32,734 bases of DNA from Maribacter sp. (lineage in GTDB: Bacteria; Bacteroidota; Bacteroidia; Flavobacteriales; Flavobacteriaceae). Below the pieces are notes generated by a model, which searched no databases, was not told the DNA's origin, and saw only the letters and a list, made by a program, of their open reading frames with translations. The translations under genes and the position numbers were made by a program. The stretch covers positions 1-32,734 of the forward strand of contig JAAETN010000341.1 of NCBI GenBank assembly GCA_024228355.1, written 5' to 3'. Below, piece after piece: positions 14,621 through 22,594 of this stretch (position 1 is its first letter; each line of letters opens with the position of its first letter).

Positions 14621-15675
14621 TTTTGAAGCAAAGTGAAGCTATGGTTCTCTCCTCTATACTGATTATACAATAAAATTTTGTTAAGTGCTGACGGTTTTAT
14701 ATCGTTTAATTTTACGATGTCGGGAATCTTTTGGGTGTTCAATATTTTGGCTCCCAGCCACATCCCAAAAGAAGATGCGGTATTAAACTCACCACAAAGG
14801 TGCTTGTAATACACTTGTTGGGTATCCTTAAAAAGGCCTTTTCTTAACGGATTGTAAAAGGTATCATATTCTATGTCACCATTGTTTCCCAATATCAAAG
14901 CATCAACGTCTGTGTTACAAAGTCCATTTTCTTTCAAAAAAGCTCTTGCGGTCTCTTGTAAGTTCTCCTTGGGCAATGTATTATAAATGCTTACCGCTAA
15001 TAATTCTGCATAACCATTATCCAGCTTTTCGTTGGAAAGGACAAAAAAGTTAGCACCTTCACCAAAAACGGCTCCAGTTGTTTTAGAGTCTAAAAGGGAG
15101 GCAGTTTTCACCTTTTCTTCTTTAATATGATTAATTAGCCGGTGAACCTTAATGGTATGCGCGCCAGATTCGTCAATACCGCCAACTAAAATGTGGGTAG
15201 CCTCTTTGTTTTCCAATTGAAGTTTTGCATCCAATAGGGCAGATTCAAAAGATACGCTTGAGTGTACGTATGTGAAATTATATCCCTTGCATTGAAGGCT
15301 AAGCGCAATTTGCCCTCCCACAGTGTTGTGTGTTGATTGTATAAATGAGGTAGGAGTTAGGTATTGCTCATCATTGTCCAAAATTGTGCTGACAAATTTC
15401 TCCGAGTCTTGTACACAACCCATTCCTGTTCCAGTAATTATAGCGTCAACATTTTCCAATCCTGCTTCGTTCAATGCTATTTTGGAGGCCGTAACACCCA
15501 TTTTTATTCCTTTCGCCATTCTCCGTGCTGCAACCGGTGGAATAAAGTCCCTGTAATTAGGGTCAATGACCGTAATTACATTGTCATTGTAGGTTGTGAT
15601 CTCATCTAAAAACTCTGAGTTGTCAAAAGTTTTTTGTGATGAAATTGAGCCAACGCTATTTATAAAAACGGCCAT
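14614..15675 (-). CDS. Chain-length-factor-like ketosynthase subunit without active-site Cys
   Basis: A 353-residue thiolase-fold protein of the beta-ketoacyl synthase family. Where FabF-type enzymes have the nucleophile in T-A-C-(A/S)-S, this protein reads YVHSSVSFESA, with Ser140 in place of Cys. The first catalytic His region reads ILGNNGDIEYD rather than NAHGT, and the second reads KHLCGEFNTASSFG, with Glu after Gly where the His is expected. It is therefore predicted to be non-condensing, like type II chain-length factors and ApeC of aryl polyene systems. It follows the active ketosynthase gene by 3 bp, so it is very probably the heterodimer partner of that protein, setting polyene length. 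The N-terminus is also shorter than in FabF. Confidence 0.83.
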   Translation of the reverse strand: MAVFINSVGSISSQKTFDNSEFLDEITTYNDNVITVIDPNYRDFIPPVAARRMAKGIKMGVTASKIALNEAGLENVDAIITGTGMGCVQDSEKFVSTILDNDEQYLTPTSFIQSTHNTVGGQIALSLQCKGYNFTYVHSSVSFESALLDAKLQLENKEATHILVGGIDESGAHTIKVHRLINHIKEEKVKTASLLDSKTTGAVFGEGANFFVLSNEKLDNGYAELLAVSIYNTLPKENLQETARAFLKENGLCNTDVDALILGNNGDIEYDTFYNPLRKGLFKDTQQVYYKHLCGEFNTASSFGMWLGAKILNTQKIPDIVKLNDIKPSALNKILLYNQYRGENHSFTLLQKC

Positions 15676-15678
15676 TAT

Positions 15679-16881
15679 CTATTGTTCTTTAGAAAAAATA
15701 AGCGTGGAACAATTTCCACCAAAACCCAAAGAATTGGAAAGAACAGTATGCAATTCTTTATCCTTTAGTTTCGTCTGTGGTTTAATTTGGAACTCTTTCA
15801 TTTGGGTTGTGAAATTCAGATTGGGGTATATTATATTGTTCTGGAGGGCAAGAATTGAATAAACGGCTTCAATACCGCCTGCAGCGGCCAAGGTATGTCC
15901 TGTATAAGCCTTAGTAGAACTAAAATCAGGAACGGCCTCTCCAAAGACGCGAATAATCGCCCTTCCTTCAGATAGGTCATTATTCCCAGTTGCGGTTCCG
16001 TGGGCATTGATATAGTCAATATCCTTGCACTCCATTCCAGCTATGTTCAAAGCTTTCTGCATAGATAGAGCGGCACCATCACCATTTTCTGATGATGCGG
16101 TCTGGTGATGCGCATCATTGGCATTCCCATAACCTTTGAGGTAGGCCAATACCATTTTGTTTTCGGCCGCTACTAGAGCATCGGATTCTAAAACAAGAAA
16201 GGCGGCCCCCTCACCTAAATTCAGTCCTTTTCTGTTTTCATCGAACGGGGTACTATAGGTATCCGATAAGATCATCAAGGTTTTGAAACCATTGATAGTG
16301 AATTTTGACAAACAGTCTGACCCACCTACAATTACCCTATCCAACTGACCGGATTTTATAAGCCTTGCCCCGAACATAATAGCATTTGCAGCTGAGGAAC
16401 AGGCGGTACTAATAGTCGTGACCAAACTTTTTTCTAGACCCAATTGTTCTGCAATCTTTTGGGCAGAATCACCAGCATGGTGTCCAGCTATATATTTTCG
16501 ATGTGATTCATTTTCGAGGTAGTCATAATAATACTTTTCCGTCCTATCCATACCTCCAACACTAGTGGAAGATATTAAACCAGTTTTATAGGCATTTATT
16601 TTCGTGATATTGGCATTTGCAACCGCTTGTTTTGCAGCATATACACCCAATAAAGCAGTTCTGGAGTAATTATTGTCCGGGGGTAATCCCAATAAAACTT
16701 CCAATTCCTTATTTGTATAAACTATTTCACCCACCATAATGGCATCTTTATGCATGGTGTCTATCTTAGAAATTCTTGAGATTCCTTTATTACCTTGAAT
16801 AAGTGAGGCATGGTTTTCTTGAACATTGTTACCAATGGAAGAAATTATACCCATACCAGTAATGGCGATGCCTTTGCTCAT
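15679..16881 (-). CDS. Beta-ketoacyl-ACP synthase (FabF/ApeO-like), polyene elongation
   Basis: A 400-residue ketosynthase with a complete triad: Cys161 in ISTACSSAANAI, His294 in NAHGTATG and His329 in KAYTGHTLAAAG, with Lys324 also present. It carries out decarboxylative condensation of malonyl-ACP with the growing aryl polyenyl-ACP. It is preceded by an ACP gene (66-bp gap) and followed at once by the chain-length-factor-like gene, giving an ACP-KS-CLF block like the ApeE/ApeO/ApeC set. The ATG at 16881 begins MSKGIAITGMGIISS, the standard KS N-terminus. A 14-bp palindrome lies in its leader. Confidence 0.92.
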   Translation of the reverse strand: MSKGIAITGMGIISSIGNNVQENHASLIQGNKGISRISKIDTMHKDAIMVGEIVYTNKELEVLLGLPPDNNYSRTALLGVYAAKQAVANANITKINAYKTGLISSTSVGGMDRTEKYYYDYLENESHRKYIAGHHAGDSAQKIAEQLGLEKSLVTTISTACSSAANAIMFGARLIKSGQLDRVIVGGSDCLSKFTINGFKTLMILSDTYSTPFDENRKGLNLGEGAAFLVLESDALVAAENKMVLAYLKGYGNANDAHHQTASSENGDGAALSMQKALNIAGMECKDIDYINAHGTATGNNDLSEGRAIIRVFGEAVPDFSSTKAYTGHTLAAAGGIEAVYSILALQNNIIYPNLNFTTQMKEFQIKPQTKLKDKELHTVLSNSLGFGGNCSTLIFSKEQ

Positions 16882-16900
16882 TTTGTACTGTTGCTTACGT

Positions 16901-16914
16901 TACTTTTAAAAGTA
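16901..16914. promoter_or_regulatory. 14-bp perfect palindrome between ACP and KS genes
   Basis: TACTTTTAAAAGTA is a perfect palindrome, 20 bases upstream of the KS start codon in a 66-bp gap. It is too AT-rich to be a strong terminator. It could be an operator or a mild RNA element tuning KS relative to ACP expression. No -7 consensus sits next to it. Confidence 0.25.
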
Positions 16915-16947
16915 CAAATAGTCTGGATAATTTAAATGGATAAAAGG

Positions 16948-17205
16948 TTATTTGGTTTTATGCTCGGCAATGTAGTTTGCCATGGTCTCAATGGATTCGA
17001 ATACTTTTTTACCCTCTTTTGGGTCTGATAGCTTAATTCCGTAATCTTTATCTAACATTACGATAAGCTCTAAAGCATCAATGGAATCCAATCCCAAGCC
17101 GTCTCCAAAAAGGGAATCGGTATCGGCAATTTCATCTATGGCGACATCCTCTAGGTTCAGTTGCTCAATGATCTTCTCTTTTAATTCTAGTTTTAAATCT
17201 CCCAT
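16948..17205 (-). CDS. Acyl carrier protein (polyene module)
   Basis: An 85-residue ACP. The 4'-phosphopantetheine site is Ser41 in GLGLDSIDALEL, with acidic helix II (ELIVMLDKDYGIKL) following. It would carry the starter and the extending aryl polyene between ligase, ketosynthase pair, reductase and dehydratases. It lies between the half-ketosynthase gene, which it overlaps by 41 bp, and the KS/CLF pair, so it probably serves that pair. A second, more acidic ACP is encoded at 27854-28096. The ATG at 17205 lies within the upstream gene, so translation is likely coupled. Confidence 0.93.
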   Translation of the reverse strand: MGDLKLELKEKIIEQLNLEDVAIDEIADTDSLFGDGLGLDSIDALELIVMLDKDYGIKLSDPKEGKKVFESIETMANYIAEHKTK

Positions 17206-17827
17206 GTGTCTTATATAATCTATTAATCTCTTTAATGCTGTGAATAGTTGCCCCTTCCTTTGCTACAAGATATAAAAAGGCTTCGTATTGGTTATTATCA
17301 AATTCCACCCAACCACAAAGCACCTTCTTTGCCTTATCGGAATGCAATAGGTTGTTGCTATAATCCAATAAATGGCTTGGGTTAAAGTCGTCAAAGATAA
17401 AAAAACTATTCTCGGAATAAAGTTTATGTCTGATACTAATTTCTCCTATACAGATATTGGGCAGGGTATACACAAATACAGCCGGACTTGGAAAGTAATT
17501 TTCTTGATTTTGTATGGATGTTTGGTGCTTTCTGTCTGTATCAAGGCTTGAGGCTCTATTAGACAATACTATGGCGATGTTTTCCTCTTTTTCAGGGAAT
17601 GTCCTTTGATGATTCAATAGCACATCCGCTGCCAAAAAGGCCAGCTTGCTCAACCTATCCATCTTAAAAAACTTAGGGTAATCGATTTCAAAGTTTTTAT
17701 AGGCGGATTTTATAAAGGTCGAAAAAGCAACATTTTTATTTTCGTAGATTTCTGTTCCATTCAAGAAAACACAATTATTTCTTATATGGGAGTAGCTTTG
17801 TATGTATAATTTTTTTTCCAATGGCAA
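17165..17827 (-). CDS. Half-size ketosynthase-like protein (no active-site Cys), TTG start
   Basis: A 220-residue protein matching only the N-terminal half of ketosynthases. KMDRLSKLAFLAADVLL (55-71), IAIVLSNRASSLDTDRK (84-100) and SPAVFVYTLPNICIGEISIR (113-132) correspond to the strand-helix elements before the KS nucleophile. The following stretch FFIFDDFNPSHLLD has no Cys, and the C-terminal half with the catalytic His residues is missing. It probably acts as a scaffold or partner for an ACP or KS. There is no in-frame ATG before residue 56, while conserved-looking sequence starts at residue 5. The likely start is therefore TTG at 17827, directly after the methyltransferase stop (TGATTG), or TTG at 17821. 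Its 3' end overlaps the ACP gene by 41 bp. Confidence 0.68.
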   Translation of the reverse strand: MPLEKKLYIQSYSHIRNNCVFLNGTEIYENKNVAFSTFIKSAYKNFEIDYPKFFKMDRLSKLAFLAADVLLNHQRTFPEKEENIAIVLSNRASSLDTDRKHQTSIQNQENYFPSPAVFVYTLPNICIGEISIRHKLYSENSFFIFDDFNPSHLLDYSNNLLHSDKAKKVLCGWVEFDNNQYEAFLYLVAKEGATIHSIKEINRLYKTHGRFKTRIKREDH

Positions 17828-18874
17828 TCAACTTTTTTTGCAGACCAACAACGTATGGTATTCTCCCACAGCAATATCTTCCTTGATTGTTAATCCGGCT
17901 TTTTCTGCCAAATTGATTATGATCTCTGCTTTATACATTTTACTATTGCCATTGGCAAGTACTGTGAAATATAGAGATGTCGCTTCTAGGATAAACTTGG
18001 CATTATCGAACTTTTGCCTGTCGGTAAAAGTTTCCATAATGAGAAGTTCGGTCTCAAGATCCATCGACTTCACGCAAGTTTTTAGAATTTTTAAGATCTC
18101 GTCTTCTGAAAAGCAATCTAAAAATTGACACATCCATATGGTATTGGCACCTTTGGGAATTTGAGTGTTTTCTGATAGCCAATTGATTTCCTGCCCAGAG
18201 ATCCTGCTTTCCAGACCCACACTTTTTACATTGGAAAGGGCTTTGTTCAATTGTCCTGGCAGATCAAATATTTTCACTTTGACACTATTGTCGTAATTGC
18301 AACAATGTATCGCGAACTTCCCAGTGTTTCCGCCAATATCAAAAAGCACTTTTGGGTTGTTGTTGAACACTATTTTCAAGGCATCGCTAAATATATCGTC
18401 GGAATAATGATGATCGAATTCGAACCACGATTTTTGAATTTCGGGGGTCAGCTGCGACAGACCCTCGTATATGGTATTCCAATTGCCAAATTCAACCAGA
18501 CCTGCTGGTTTACCTGTTTTAATGGATTCATACAAATGAAATAATCCTTTATAGCAAACATCGTTCGTAAAATTAATATTGACGCCCGTTGTCTTATTGT
18601 TGTTTAAAAAATAACCGATTTTGGTCAGCTCATACCACCCTTGGGAATTTTTGCGGACAATATCTGAACTTTCGGCTATTTCCAATAATACCCCAAGACC
18701 ATATTCGCTGATTGACAATCCTTTTGAAATATCTGAAATGGTCACTCCTCCATCAGAATGGTTGTCGAATATAAAATCGAATACACCTAGTTTTCTTAGT
18801 GAGATCGTAGTTTGAAATACAAAAGGGGCAAAAGCAATTTTTTGGGCCTCTTGTAGTGCGTCGATGGCTTTCAT
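17828..18874 (-). CDS. SAM-dependent methyltransferase (O-methyltransferase 2-like)
   Basis: A 348-residue class I methyltransferase. An N-terminal helical region with a winged-helix-like segment (ISDISKGLSISEYGLGVLL, 47-65) is typical of plant-type and antibiotic O-methyltransferases that dimerise through this part. The SAM motif VLFDIGGNTGKFA (176-188) is followed by VKIFDLPGQ, with the acidic residue expected to bind the ribose. Some flexirubins carry a ring methyl group, so methylation of the aryl ring or a phenol fits the context; C- versus O-methylation cannot be decided here. A 66-bp gap with two hairpins separates it from the upstream KS gene. Confidence 0.82.
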   Translation of the reverse strand: MKAIDALQEAQKIAFAPFVFQTTISLRKLGVFDFIFDNHSDGGVTISDISKGLSISEYGLGVLLEIAESSDIVRKNSQGWYELTKIGYFLNNNKTTGVNINFTNDVCYKGLFHLYESIKTGKPAGLVEFGNWNTIYEGLSQLTPEIQKSWFEFDHHYSDDIFSDALKIVFNNNPKVLFDIGGNTGKFAIHCCNYDNSVKVKIFDLPGQLNKALSNVKSVGLESRISGQEINWLSENTQIPKGANTIWMCQFLDCFSEDEILKILKTCVKSMDLETELLIMETFTDRQKFDNAKFILEATSLYFTVLANGNSKMYKAEIIINLAEKAGLTIKEDIAVGEYHTLLVCKKS

Positions 18875-18891
18875 TGTTTTTTTGGCATTAT

Positions 18892-18927
18892 TTCAATTGT
18901 TGAATACGAACCGTAATCTACGGTTTG
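18892..18927. promoter_or_regulatory. Two adjacent hairpins in the KS-methyltransferase gap
   Basis: AACCGTA (18909-18915) pairs with TACGGTT (18919-18925) across a 3-base loop and can be extended by a wobble and a C-G pair. Beside it TTCAA (18892-18896) pairs with TTGAA (18900-18904). Neither is followed by a U tract on the minus strand, so simple termination is unlikely. They could protect or process the mRNA between the two genes. Confidence 0.35.
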
Positions 18928-18940
18928 AACGGCTTCTATC

Positions 18941-20122
18941 TCAATAGTTTGGGACAGTGCCGGGTTTCTTTATTTTCTGTTTTGTTTTTTTTAAAACTAT
19001 CGCGGTATTGCAACCCCCGAAACCCGATGCTGTTTTTAGAAAGATATCAAGCTGTTTTTTCGTGGTTTTTTCAATGACATTGATAGGTTTTGAAACACCG
19101 AGTTCCTGAAATCCTTTTGAGGCAAATAAGGTGTTTTGGTGTAGGGAATGCATCCCAACAATGGTTTCTAACAAACCGGAGGCCCCCAAAGAATGACCTA
19201 AATACCCTTTAAGGCTATTTATTGGAATTTTGGTCATACCCAATCTATTAAAAGCAATGGCCTCCATTTCATCGTTGAACGAAGTTGCGGTACCATGTGC
19301 CGATATATAATTGATTTGGTCGGCTTTCAGGCGGGCTTGTATTAGGGCAGACCGTACGCTTCTGAATAGTCCTTCCCCTGTGCGGGAAGGTCCCGAAATA
19401 TGATTGGCGTCGTTGCAGGAAGCTTCTCCCAAAACCGTAACAGCTTCCTCTGTTAAATAATTTTCGTTTATGGTGACCAATATGCTTGCTGCGACTTCAC
19501 CAATATTAATGCCCGATCGTGTTTTACAAAAGGGTCTGCATGGTTCTTTGCTCAAAGCTTGAAAAGAATTGAATCCGGAAAGAACAAATTTCGTTAACAG
19601 ATCTCCGCTTACCACAAAAACATGATCAAATCTTCCCTGTTCGATGAACCGTTTGGCCACGGCAACCGCCAAAACCCCAGAAACACATGCATTAGACAAG
19701 ACTATAGGTTCCGTTTTAAACCCTAAAAAAACTTTTATGACGCTTCCCATTTCACTTAAATATGCTCTTTTCTTTGGAAAAGGACTATTATCTTCAAGGA
19801 CATCAATATTCCCTTTGGTCGTTGAGATGATCAGGCCGACTCTATCGGTAAGATTTATTTGGGAGGCTTTGATTACTTTTTGCAATGAGACTAACATCAT
19901 TTTTTCAAGACGGGTGTAATTGCCCTTAGGATATAGCGCTTCAAATTCATTTTGAAGTTTTTCATAATCGACCATAGAAGCATAGAAGGGTTCAGGTAAA
20001 AGCTGGTGATCATTGATTAATCGAATTCCAGAAACTTCATTTCTAATATTTTGAACGGCAATCTCACTATCAAAACCGAAAGAAGATACAATGTTATTGT
20101 ATGATAGGTAGACCTTACTCAT
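18941..20122 (-). CDS. Beta-ketoacyl-ACP synthase (FabF-like), second copy
   Basis: A 393-residue ketosynthase with an intact triad: Cys146 in LSNACVSGVLAV, His276 in ISAHGTAT and His310 in LKGYLGHSLGASG (Lys305 nearby). The N-terminus is divergent (MSKVYLSYNNIVSSFGF) and about 15-20 residues shorter than classical FabF; the tail is basic (KKTKQKIKKPGTVPNY). It may prime the chain by condensing the activated aryl starter, or elongate a different substrate from the KS/CLF pair; the role is not decidable from sequence alone. It overlaps the thioesterase gene by 8 bp (20115-20122). Confidence 0.88.
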   Translation of the reverse strand: MSKVYLSYNNIVSSFGFDSEIAVQNIRNEVSGIRLINDHQLLPEPFYASMVDYEKLQNEFEALYPKGNYTRLEKMMLVSLQKVIKASQINLTDRVGLIISTTKGNIDVLEDNSPFPKKRAYLSEMGSVIKVFLGFKTEPIVLSNACVSGVLAVAVAKRFIEQGRFDHVFVVSGDLLTKFVLSGFNSFQALSKEPCRPFCKTRSGINIGEVAASILVTINENYLTEEAVTVLGEASCNDANHISGPSRTGEGLFRSVRSALIQARLKADQINYISAHGTATSFNDEMEAIAFNRLGMTKIPINSLKGYLGHSLGASGLLETIVGMHSLHQNTLFASKGFQELGVSKPINVIEKTTKKQLDIFLKTASGFGGCNTAIVLKKTKQKIKKPGTVPNY

Positions 20123-20564
20123 TTATTAAACCTACTTTTTTTTTCCAATCCATAAAAAATTGGGGAATCGTCAAGGAAAGTTCACCACCTAGCTCAAGAA
20201 AAACCTGAACGGTTTCTCCCTTACAGACCAATTCACCTTTTGGGTTAAAGATTTCATACTCAAAAATCATTTTCGCAGCTGGAGAATCTTTATAAATGGT
20301 CTTTATAGTAGCTACATCCCCGTACCGTAAGGGAAGTTTGTGTTCACTACTTGATTTTACTATTGGGCTCGAGAAATTATGTTTTTTTTGGTCTAAATAT
20401 GACACGCCATGATGACGGCCAAAAGCCTCCCGACCATCCTCGAAATATTGGATATAATTGCCATGCCACACGATTCCAAGTGGATCTGTTTCAACAAAGC
20501 GCACACGTATCTCACTGGTATGGCTAATCTCTTTGTGGTCTTTATACCGCATTTTTCCTTTCAT
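20115..20564 (-). CDS. YbgC/4HBT-type hotdog acyl thioesterase
   Basis: About 149 residues from the ATG at 20564. RVRFVETDPLGIVWHGNYIQYFEDG is the 4-hydroxybenzoyl-CoA thioesterase signature, with the catalytic Asp in TDPLGIVWHGNY. The rest is standard single-hotdog (LPLRYGDVATIKTIY, VCKGETVQVFLE). It could release stalled or mis-primed chains from ACP, or supply free acids; proteobacterial aryl polyene clusters also carry such an enzyme. The frame can be extended to a TTG at 20573, and a second ATG at 20552 is preceded by AAAGGAAA; either ATG is preferred to TTG. It overlaps the end of the ABC permease gene. Confidence 0.85.
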   Translation of the reverse strand: MKGKMRYKDHKEISHTSEIRVRFVETDPLGIVWHGNYIQYFEDGREAFGRHHGVSYLDQKKHNFSSPIVKSSSEHKLPLRYGDVATIKTIYKDSPAAKMIFEYEIFNPKGELVCKGETVQVFLELGGELSLTIPQFFMDWKKKVGLINE

Positions 20565-21810
20565 AATATACAATTGAGATTATGGTAGTTAGGGCGAAAA
20601 ATAAAAATAAAAGGGTAATTTCCAGAACAATTTCCCTAAATCCGCCATTTCGTAAAAATACGTCATAGAAGGCATTTAGGCCCCAATTCATTGGCGAAAT
20701 GTTAGAAAGTAACTGCATAAACTTCGGCATTACAAATACAGGGACCCAAACCCCTCCCAAAGCAGCTAAAATAACCACCAAAGTGGCTCCTAAAGGAGCA
20801 GATTGTTCCTGGGTCTTAGCTATAGTGCCCAATAATAATCCTAATCCTATGGCTGCCAGGCCAGCAAAGAATGCGACAACAAAGAGCATTGGAAGTTTAT
20901 TGGAAATCTCCAGTTTTGGAAGACCAAGAATAGGTAGTAAGTACACGCCGACGAAAAGCATAAGAGCAAATTGAACAATGCAAACACATAAATAAACCAA
21001 GGTCTTGCCACCTAAAACAGTGGAGTATGAAATGGGATTTGTACGCAAACGAACGAAAGTGCCTTGATTTTTTTCCTTCACCATATTTATGGATAGCGGA
21101 ATATTGATGAAGAAGATTGCAAACAATGTCCATGCAGGAACATTGTGCTGTGTAGAGTTGGGCAAAATGTCTTCACTGGTATTATTTTGATTAACCTCTT
21201 TAAATGTGATAAAACTTTCGGTATCAAAAATAGCCTCTGATTCATCTTCGGTCAATTGCTGTTGAAACGCCTCATAAATAGATTGGATTTCAATTTGTGA
21301 AATCATTTTATCAATTCCGTTCTTTACCGAACTCTTAAAGGACATTTGAGTAGCTGGATCAAAATAAAGTCTTACTTCTTTTTGGGCAATCACATTTTTT
21401 AATACTGGATCAATTGCTTCATCTAAACCGAATTTTGATAAAATCCCCTCAACATTTTCGTTTACTTTCTTTTCCAGGTCATTCGAGAGGTTTGTGGGGA
21501 TTACAATAGCTAATTGATATTTACCTTTAAAAACCAATTCTTTTGCACCATTTTCTGTTTCTTCATTTATAATTTCGAATGAGTTTGTTTTGGTTAAACC
21601 ATTTCGTATACTTTTTGAAACCTTGCCTTTATCATTATCTACCAAAAGCACTGGGATTTTGGTTTCCGTTATGGTTTTGAAAGTATTATCCTGGATCAAT
21701 GTAATGGTGATGAGAAGTAGTAGGGGCATAATAAAGAGAATGGCGAGTCCACCAAAATCCCGTATGAGGAGCAGGAATTCTTTATATGTAGATGCCAATA
21801 GTTTATACAT
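20542..21810 (-). CDS. ABC-2 type transporter permease
   Basis: A 422-residue permease. One N-terminal membrane helix (FGGLAILFIMPLLLLITITL) is followed by an extracytoplasmic domain of about 200 residues, then five or so helices in the second half (VPAWTLFAIFFINIPLSI, LCVCIVQFALMLFVGVYLL, LFVVAFFAGLAAIGLGLLL, ATLVVILAALGGVWV, EITLLFLFFALTTIISIVYY). This is the YhgE/ABC2_membrane_3 layout of multidrug and lipid exporters. It overlaps the ATPase gene by 8 bp and forms a two-gene exporter with it. It may export the resorcinol, the pigment or a lipid carrier, in addition to the MMPL transporter. Substrate unknown. Confidence 0.88.
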   Translation of the reverse strand: MYKLLASTYKEFLLLIRDFGGLAILFIMPLLLLITITLIQDNTFKTITETKIPVLLVDNDKGKVSKSIRNGLTKTNSFEIINEETENGAKELVFKGKYQLAIVIPTNLSNDLEKKVNENVEGILSKFGLDEAIDPVLKNVIAQKEVRLYFDPATQMSFKSSVKNGIDKMISQIEIQSIYEAFQQQLTEDESEAIFDTESFITFKEVNQNNTSEDILPNSTQHNVPAWTLFAIFFINIPLSINMVKEKNQGTFVRLRTNPISYSTVLGGKTLVYLCVCIVQFALMLFVGVYLLPILGLPKLEISNKLPMLFVVAFFAGLAAIGLGLLLGTIAKTQEQSAPLGATLVVILAALGGVWVPVFVMPKFMQLLSNISPMNWGLNAFYDVFLRNGGFREIVLEITLLFLFFALTTIISIVYYERKNAV

Positions 21811-22546
21811 GGTCTCTGAGTTCTGTTCCTGTTTTGACTAAGAATACTTCCTCTAAGTTAGTGGTATTGGTATTCTGCTCAATAAGCTCTTTTGGCTTGC
21901 CCTTACAAATGAGTTGCCCTCGATCAATAATTGCGACCCTAGTGCAGAAATTTTCTGCTTCGTTCAAATGATGTGAAGTATAAATTATGGTTGTCCCAAT
22001 TTCATTGAGCTGTTTCAGTCGTTTAATAATTGCATTTTTGGATTGCACATCAACACCCACGGTTGGTTCATCTAGAAATAAAACTTTGGGCTCATGTAAA
22101 ATACTCGCAATAAGATTAATTCTTCGCTTCATACCCCCTGAAAAACTTTCTATTTTTTTATTGGCGAAATCCGACAAGCCTAAATTCTCCATGTGCTCAT
22201 CAATATTCTCTTTTAAGCGAGCTCCTTTAAGACCATAGGTGCTTCCAAAATAACGCAGATTTTCAAAAGCAGTCAAAGTATGGTATAGGGCATATTCCTG
22301 GGGTACTATTCCAATGAGTTTTTTAAGTTGGTTTTTATGTTCTTTGTAATTAAGCCCGTTAATGGTAAAAGATCCCGAAGTTGGCTTGATCAAAGAGCTT
22401 AACATAGAAATCAATGTAGTTTTTCCTGCCCCGTTGGGGCCCAATAAACCAAAAATTTCCCCATCATCAATGGCCAAATCCACTTTGGACACTGAATAGA
22501 AATCGGTACCCCTATACTTTTTGGACAATTGATGGAGTTGGATCAT
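21803..22546 (-). CDS. ABC transporter ATP-binding protein
   Basis: A 247-residue ABC ATPase with Walker A GPNGAGKTT (36-44), Q-loop VPQEYALY (81-88), signature SFSGGMKRR (134-142), Walker B VLFLDEPTVGVD (155-166) and the H-loop in IIYTSHHLNEAE. It is closest by eye to the CcmA/DrrA exporter class, which pairs with ABC-2 permeases such as its downstream neighbour. A 48-bp gap with a small hairpin (22558-22572) separates it from the BtrH-like gene, and no promoter consensus is visible there, so it is probably part of the same transcript. Confidence 0.92.
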   Translation of the reverse strand: MIQLHQLSKKYRGTDFYSVSKVDLAIDDGEIFGLLGPNGAGKTTLISMLSSLIKPTSGSFTINGLNYKEHKNQLKKLIGIVPQEYALYHTLTAFENLRYFGSTYGLKGARLKENIDEHMENLGLSDFANKKIESFSGGMKRRINLIASILHEPKVLFLDEPTVGVDVQSKNAIIKRLKQLNEIGTTIIYTSHHLNEAENFCTRVAIIDRGQLICKGKPKELIEQNTNTTNLEEVFLVKTGTELRDHV

Positions 22547-22594
22547 AAGCCCTTGTGTCTTCCATTGGAAGATTTTTTATACTAATTAATAATA

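Noticed and set aside
22558-22578. Hairpin followed by six T as a terminator before the ABC genes
   Set aside because: The T tract follows the stem only on the plus strand, where no gene ends; on the minus strand no U run follows, so it would not stop the operon.
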